Assembly (NCBI GenBank): GCA_030633185.1
Contig: DAOVTG010000025.1
Span: 1 to 17,457, forward strand
Source: Deltaproteobacteria bacterium
GTDB lineage: Bacteria > Desulfobacterota > Anaeroferrophillalia > Anaeroferrophillales > Tharpellaceae
Direction of reading: 5' to 3'
DNA: 17,457 bases
Under the pieces are notes generated by a model. It had not been told where the DNA came from, did no database searches, and saw nothing but the letters and a program-made list of their open reading frames with translations. Made by a program: the position numbers and the translations under genes. Below are positions 15,103 to 17,457 of this stretch, piece after piece (position 1 is the first letter of the stretch; every line of letters starts with the position of its first letter).

Positions 15103-15183
15103 AGCCTAAACCTTAATCAACCATGTAAAAACAAAGGTGGACACCACGATAAACCATGTAAAAACAAAAGTCAAGTTTAGGCT
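15103..15183 (-). promoter_or_regulatory. Promoter region of the second DUF4143 gene with 17-bp direct repeats inside an inverted repeat
   Basis: Minus-strand TTGACT (15169-15174) and TATCGT (15146-15151) are spaced by 17 bases. The spacer is exactly one copy of a 17-bp direct repeat (plus-strand AACCATGTAAAAACAAA) at 15152-15168. The second copy is at 15119-15135, 33 bases away, between the promoter and the gene. AGCCTAAAC (15103-15111) and GTTTAGGCT (15175-15183) enclose the region as perfect inverted repeats. GGTG/CACC arms lie between the repeats. This may be an operator array or a remnant of a small element. Confidence 0.5.
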
Positions 15184-15203
15184 CGACATTTGTTTAGACA
15201 ATT

Positions 15204-15217
15204 TGTTGGGTTACGCT
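15204..15217. repeat. Truncated REP half-element
   Basis: TGTTGGGTTACGCT matches the outer arm and loop start of a short-loop REP in minus orientation. The sequence then diverges (CTGAAAG) and the partner arm TAACCCAAC is missing. It lies 29 bases before a complete plus-orientation REP, so it looks like a decayed member of a pair. Confidence 0.65.
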
Positions 15218-15246
15218 GCGCTGAAAGTCTTCCAATTTAAGCAATC

Positions 15247-15360
15247 GTAGGTTGGGTTAGCAAAGCGTAATCCAACAAATTCAAACCAAATGGCCATGAT
15301 GAAAAGCCAAGATAATTTGTTGGGTTACGCCTTGGGGGCTAACCCAACCTACGGGTTAAC
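15247..15360. repeat. Composite REP block, right copy
   Basis: It has a short-loop plus-orientation REP (15247-15277, with AATCC for AACCC in one arm), a spacer with GGCCATGATGAAAA, and a long-loop minus-orientation REP (15318-15352) followed by GGGTT. The block matches 13639-13757 in order, orientation and spacer. It ends about 40 bases beyond the livF stop and may shape the 3' end of the liv transcript. Confidence 0.88.
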
Positions 15361-15396
15361 TTATAAAACTACTTACGAGGTGGGAGGAGGAGGAGA

Positions 15397-16107
15397 CTAT
15401 TCCCCCAAATAGGCCTTTTTGACCCGTTCATCATGTAATAACTCTTTGGCCGGAGCCTCGAGAATGATTTTACCGGTTTCCATGACATAACCGTAATCGG
15501 CCAGGTTCAGGGCAGCGTGAGCATTTTGTTCGACCAGCAGGATGGTAATCCCCTCCCCGGCAATCTGTTCTATAATTGAAAAAATCTTTTCCACCATTAA
15601 GGGGGCTAACCCCAAAGAGGGCTCATCAAGCAAGAGCAGCTGCGGCTGCGACATCAGGGCACGACCAATCGCCAACATCTGCTGCTCACCCCCGGAAAGC
15701 GTACCACCGGCCTGCCGCCGCCGTTCGCCCAATACCGGGAAAAGATCATAAACCATTTCGAGATCGGCGGCAATCGCAGATTTTACCCGCCGACAATAGG
15801 CCCCCATTTCAAGGTTTTCCTGAACCGTCAAGCCCGGGAATATACGCCGCCCTTCCGGCACCTGGCAAAGCCCGGCCTTAACAATCTCATCCGGTGCCCG
15901 GTTGACCAGCGACGTACCATGATAAAGAATCTCACCTCGTTGCGGCTTAAAAATCGCGCTGATCGCCATCAGGGTCGTTGATTTTCCGGCCCCATTGGCA
16001 CCGATCAGGGCTCTGATCTCACCGGCATAAACCTCAAGATCAATCCCTTTCAAGGCGTGGATATTGCCGTAATAGTAGTGGATATTTTCAAGTTTCAGAA
16101 GCGGCAT
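15397..16107 (-). CDS. livF: Branched-chain amino acid ABC transporter ATP-binding protein LivF
   Basis: This 236-residue ABC ATPase has Walker A GANGAGKST (36-44), Q-loop Gln82 in LCQVPEGRRIF, signature LSGGEQQ (137-143), Walker B LLLLDEPSLGL (157-167) and LVEQNA in place of the usual H-loop His, all characteristic of LivF. It ends VKKAYLGE, as LivF does. I chose the ATG at 16107, preceded by GGGG about nine bases upstream; this overlaps the livG end by 20 bases. LivF and LivG form the cytoplasmic ATPase pair of the importer for leucine, isoleucine, valine or related substrates. Length is normal, in contrast to LivG. Confidence 0.94.
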   Translation of the reverse strand: MPLLKLENIHYYYGNIHALKGIDLEVYAGEIRALIGANGAGKSTTLMAISAIFKPQRGEILYHGTSLVNRAPDEIVKAGLCQVPEGRRIFPGLTVQENLEMGAYCRRVKSAIAADLEMVYDLFPVLGERRRQAGGTLSGGEQQMLAIGRALMSQPQLLLLDEPSLGLAPLMVEKIFSIIEQIAGEGITILLVEQNAHAALNLADYGYVMETGKIILEAPAKELLHDERVKKAYLGE

Positions 16108-17299
16108 GCTGGGCAACCCCCAAATAGGCTTCAATCACTTTTTCGTCACTGCGAACCTCGACCGGAGTCCCGGAGGATATAAGTTCACCATGATCGAGAA
16201 CATAGATACGGTCGGCCAGATTCATTATCACCTTCATATCGTGCTCAATAATCAAAACTGCAATCCCACCCTCACTGATCCGGCGCACCAGGGTAATGAG
16301 GTCAGCCGACTCGGTCGGATTCATCCCGGCCGCCGGTTCATCCAAAAGCAGCAGTTTAGGTTCGGTTGCCAGAGCCCGGGCGATCTCCAGACGGCGCTGA
16401 TCACCATAAGACAGTGAACCGGCCCGGCTCTCAAGCTGTTTGCCAAGACCGACAAAACGTAAACATTCCGCCGCTTTTTTGGCTGAATCCCGCTCTTCGT
16501 TGCGGACTTGAGGCAAGCCTGCGACAATCCCGAAAAAATTGGCCCGGGTACGACAATGGCGACCCAGTTTAACATTATCCAGAACCGACAGGGATGAAAA
16601 AAGGCGGATATTCTGAAAAGTCCGACCGATCCCCAACCGGGTGATGGTATCGGCTCTTAAATGCTGACCAAAAGCTTGCTTTATCTGCGAAAGATTAAAT
16701 ATGAACAAGAAGATCGGGGCCGCAATCAACAGTAAAAGAGTTCCCGGCACAAATAGTGGATAGAAAGGGAAAAGACCGAAGAAACTGACTTCTGCAAACT
16801 CGGCACTACGCCAGAGCCAGCTGGCCGCACAGATACCATCGACCAGAACAAAGATAATCAGCAACAACCTGCTCCAGGGCCGAAAACGGCTTAAAGGCCG
16901 CAACAGATAGATACGAAAAAGGGCCAGAACTGAAAGTGAGAGTACGGCTTCTAAGCGAAAGTAGGACTCCGGCCAGACAACCCCTAAAACCAAGGGCAGC
17001 CAGAGTAGTGAAAGCAGGACAAAAAGAAGACTTAAACGAAAAACCAGGCGCCCGGTTGCCGGACTTACCTGGCTGGCCAGACTGTGACCGGCAAAGACAA
17101 TCTCCCCCGAGGTCGGTACGGTAATGGCGTTGAGACAATTAAAAAAGGTGGTTTTACCAGCCCCGTTGGGGCCGATCAAACCAACAATCTCGCCGGATCT
17201 GACCGCAAGAGAAACCTCTTTGACCGCCGTCAGCCCACCAAATTTCTTGACCACTTTGTGAGCCTGAAGAAGAATTTCGCCTGTTTTACGCTTAGCCAT
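16088..17299 (-). CDS. livG: LivG ATP-binding protein with a large hydrophobic insertion
   Basis: This 403-residue protein is far longer than typical LivG (about 255). The ATPase motifs are complete: Walker A GPNGAGKT (43-50), Q-loop Gln in GRTFQNIRLF (229), signature LSYGDQRR (296-303), Walker B LLLLDEPAAG (316-325) and H-loop His353 in IIEHDMK. The LivG-like C-terminus VIEAYLG is present. Residues about 76-214 are an insertion between the strand IVFAGHSL and the helix TITRLGIGRTFQ. It contains about four hydrophobic helices (near 85-109, 116-134, 142-163 and 172-203) with Arg-rich turns. Without the insertion the protein aligns by eye with normal LivG. ATG at 17299 shares one base with the livM stop; GTG at 17302 is an alternative. 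Confidence 0.93.
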   Translation of the reverse strand: MAKRKTGEILLQAHKVVKKFGGLTAVKEVSLAVRSGEIVGLIGPNGAGKTTFFNCLNAITVPTSGEIVFAGHSLASQVSPATGRLVFRLSLLFVLLSLLWLPLVLGVVWPESYFRLEAVLSLSVLALFRIYLLRPLSRFRPWSRLLLIIFVLVDGICAASWLWRSAEFAEVSFFGLFPFYPLFVPGTLLLLIAAPIFLFIFNLSQIKQAFGQHLRADTITRLGIGRTFQNIRLFSSLSVLDNVKLGRHCRTRANFFGIVAGLPQVRNEERDSAKKAAECLRFVGLGKQLESRAGSLSYGDQRRLEIARALATEPKLLLLDEPAAGMNPTESADLITLVRRISEGGIAVLIIEHDMKVIMNLADRIYVLDHGELISSGTPVEVRSDEKVIEAYLGVAQHAASET

Positions 17300-17457
17300 C
17301 ACTCTTTTTGAACCGGTAAAAGCCCCGCCGGTCGCCAGCGCATCATGCAGACGATGAGCAGGCCAAAGAGCAGATAACGGGCATTACTCAACTCGGCTGG
17401 CAGGACAATTCTCAAAACTTCAGTTAGAGGGATCAGGATCAGGGCTCCCAGCAGAGC
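17299..17457 (-). CDS. livM: LivM permease, C-terminal part (runs off the right edge)
   Basis: The last 52 codons and a TGA are present, reading leftward. The protein segment contains two hydrophobic stretches (ALLGALILIPL and ARYLLFGLLIVCMMR) and ends RWRPAGLLPVQKE. The pattern 'YLLFGLLIVCMMRWRPAGLLP' (quoted here with 21 residues shortened in meaning to the R-P-x-G-L-x-P motif) is typical of LivM/LivH-family permease tails. Position directly upstream of livG supports LivM. Confidence 0.85.
   Translation of the reverse strand, partial: ALLGALILIPLTEVLRIVLPAELSNARYLLFGLLIVCMMRWRPAGLLPVQKE

Noticed and set aside
11170..15352. CRISPR array
   Set aside because: The repeats are palindromic, in both orientations, irregularly spaced and separated by genes, with no cas genes. 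They are REP elements around a RAYT.

Overview
The window looks like the chromosome of an anaerobic, Gram-negative bacterium, most likely Desulfobacterota (deltaproteobacterial). The reasons are an 11-subunit-style complex I gene order (nuoA-B-C-D-H-I with separate nuoC and nuoD), an electron-bifurcating NfnAB pair beside it, a flagellar sigma-28-type promoter, and G+C near 50% by eye. This placement is inference; no rRNA or other marker gene is present. All genes but one lie on the minus strand, so operons read right to left.

Bases 1-3726 hold the proximal part of a complex I operon: nuoA, nuoB, nuoC, nuoD, nuoH and the first 39 codons of nuoI. The genes overlap or nearly touch, and several use GTG starts with strong ribosome-binding sites. 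A 370-base leader and promoter region follows, then a perfect 11-bp terminator hairpin that ends the next operon. Bases 4099-6389 encode NfnB and NfnA, the NADH-dependent reduced ferredoxin:NADP+ oxidoreductase. The NfnAB leader carries a roughly 100-bp MITE-like palindrome bounded by CTAG. Nfn and complex I together point to a metabolism that balances ferredoxin, NADH, NADPH and quinone pools.

At 6726-6972 lies the only plus-strand gene: a 59-residue YjfB-like putative motility protein behind a near-consensus sigma-28 promoter. Next come a DEDDh exonuclease (7083-7694) and glutamate racemase MurI (7760-8548, locally AT-rich). A second MITE-like element with 12-bp perfect terminal repeats follows, then a family 2 glycosyltransferase translationally coupled to leucyl aminopeptidase PepA (8820-11146).

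Bases 11170-15360 form an accessory region. It has two AAA+ ATPases of the DUF4143 type, a REP-associated tyrosine transposase (RAYT), and nine complete plus one truncated REP palindromes. The REP copies come in two loop types that correlate strictly with orientation among complete copies. One composite REP block of about 115 bp is duplicated on both sides of the second ATPase.

Bases 15397-17457 hold the distal end of a branched-chain amino acid ABC transporter operon: the livM 3' end, livG and livF. LivG is the most unusual protein here. A block of about 140 residues with roughly four hydrophobic helices sits inside the ATPase domain, between Walker A and the Q-loop, while all catalytic motifs are kept.
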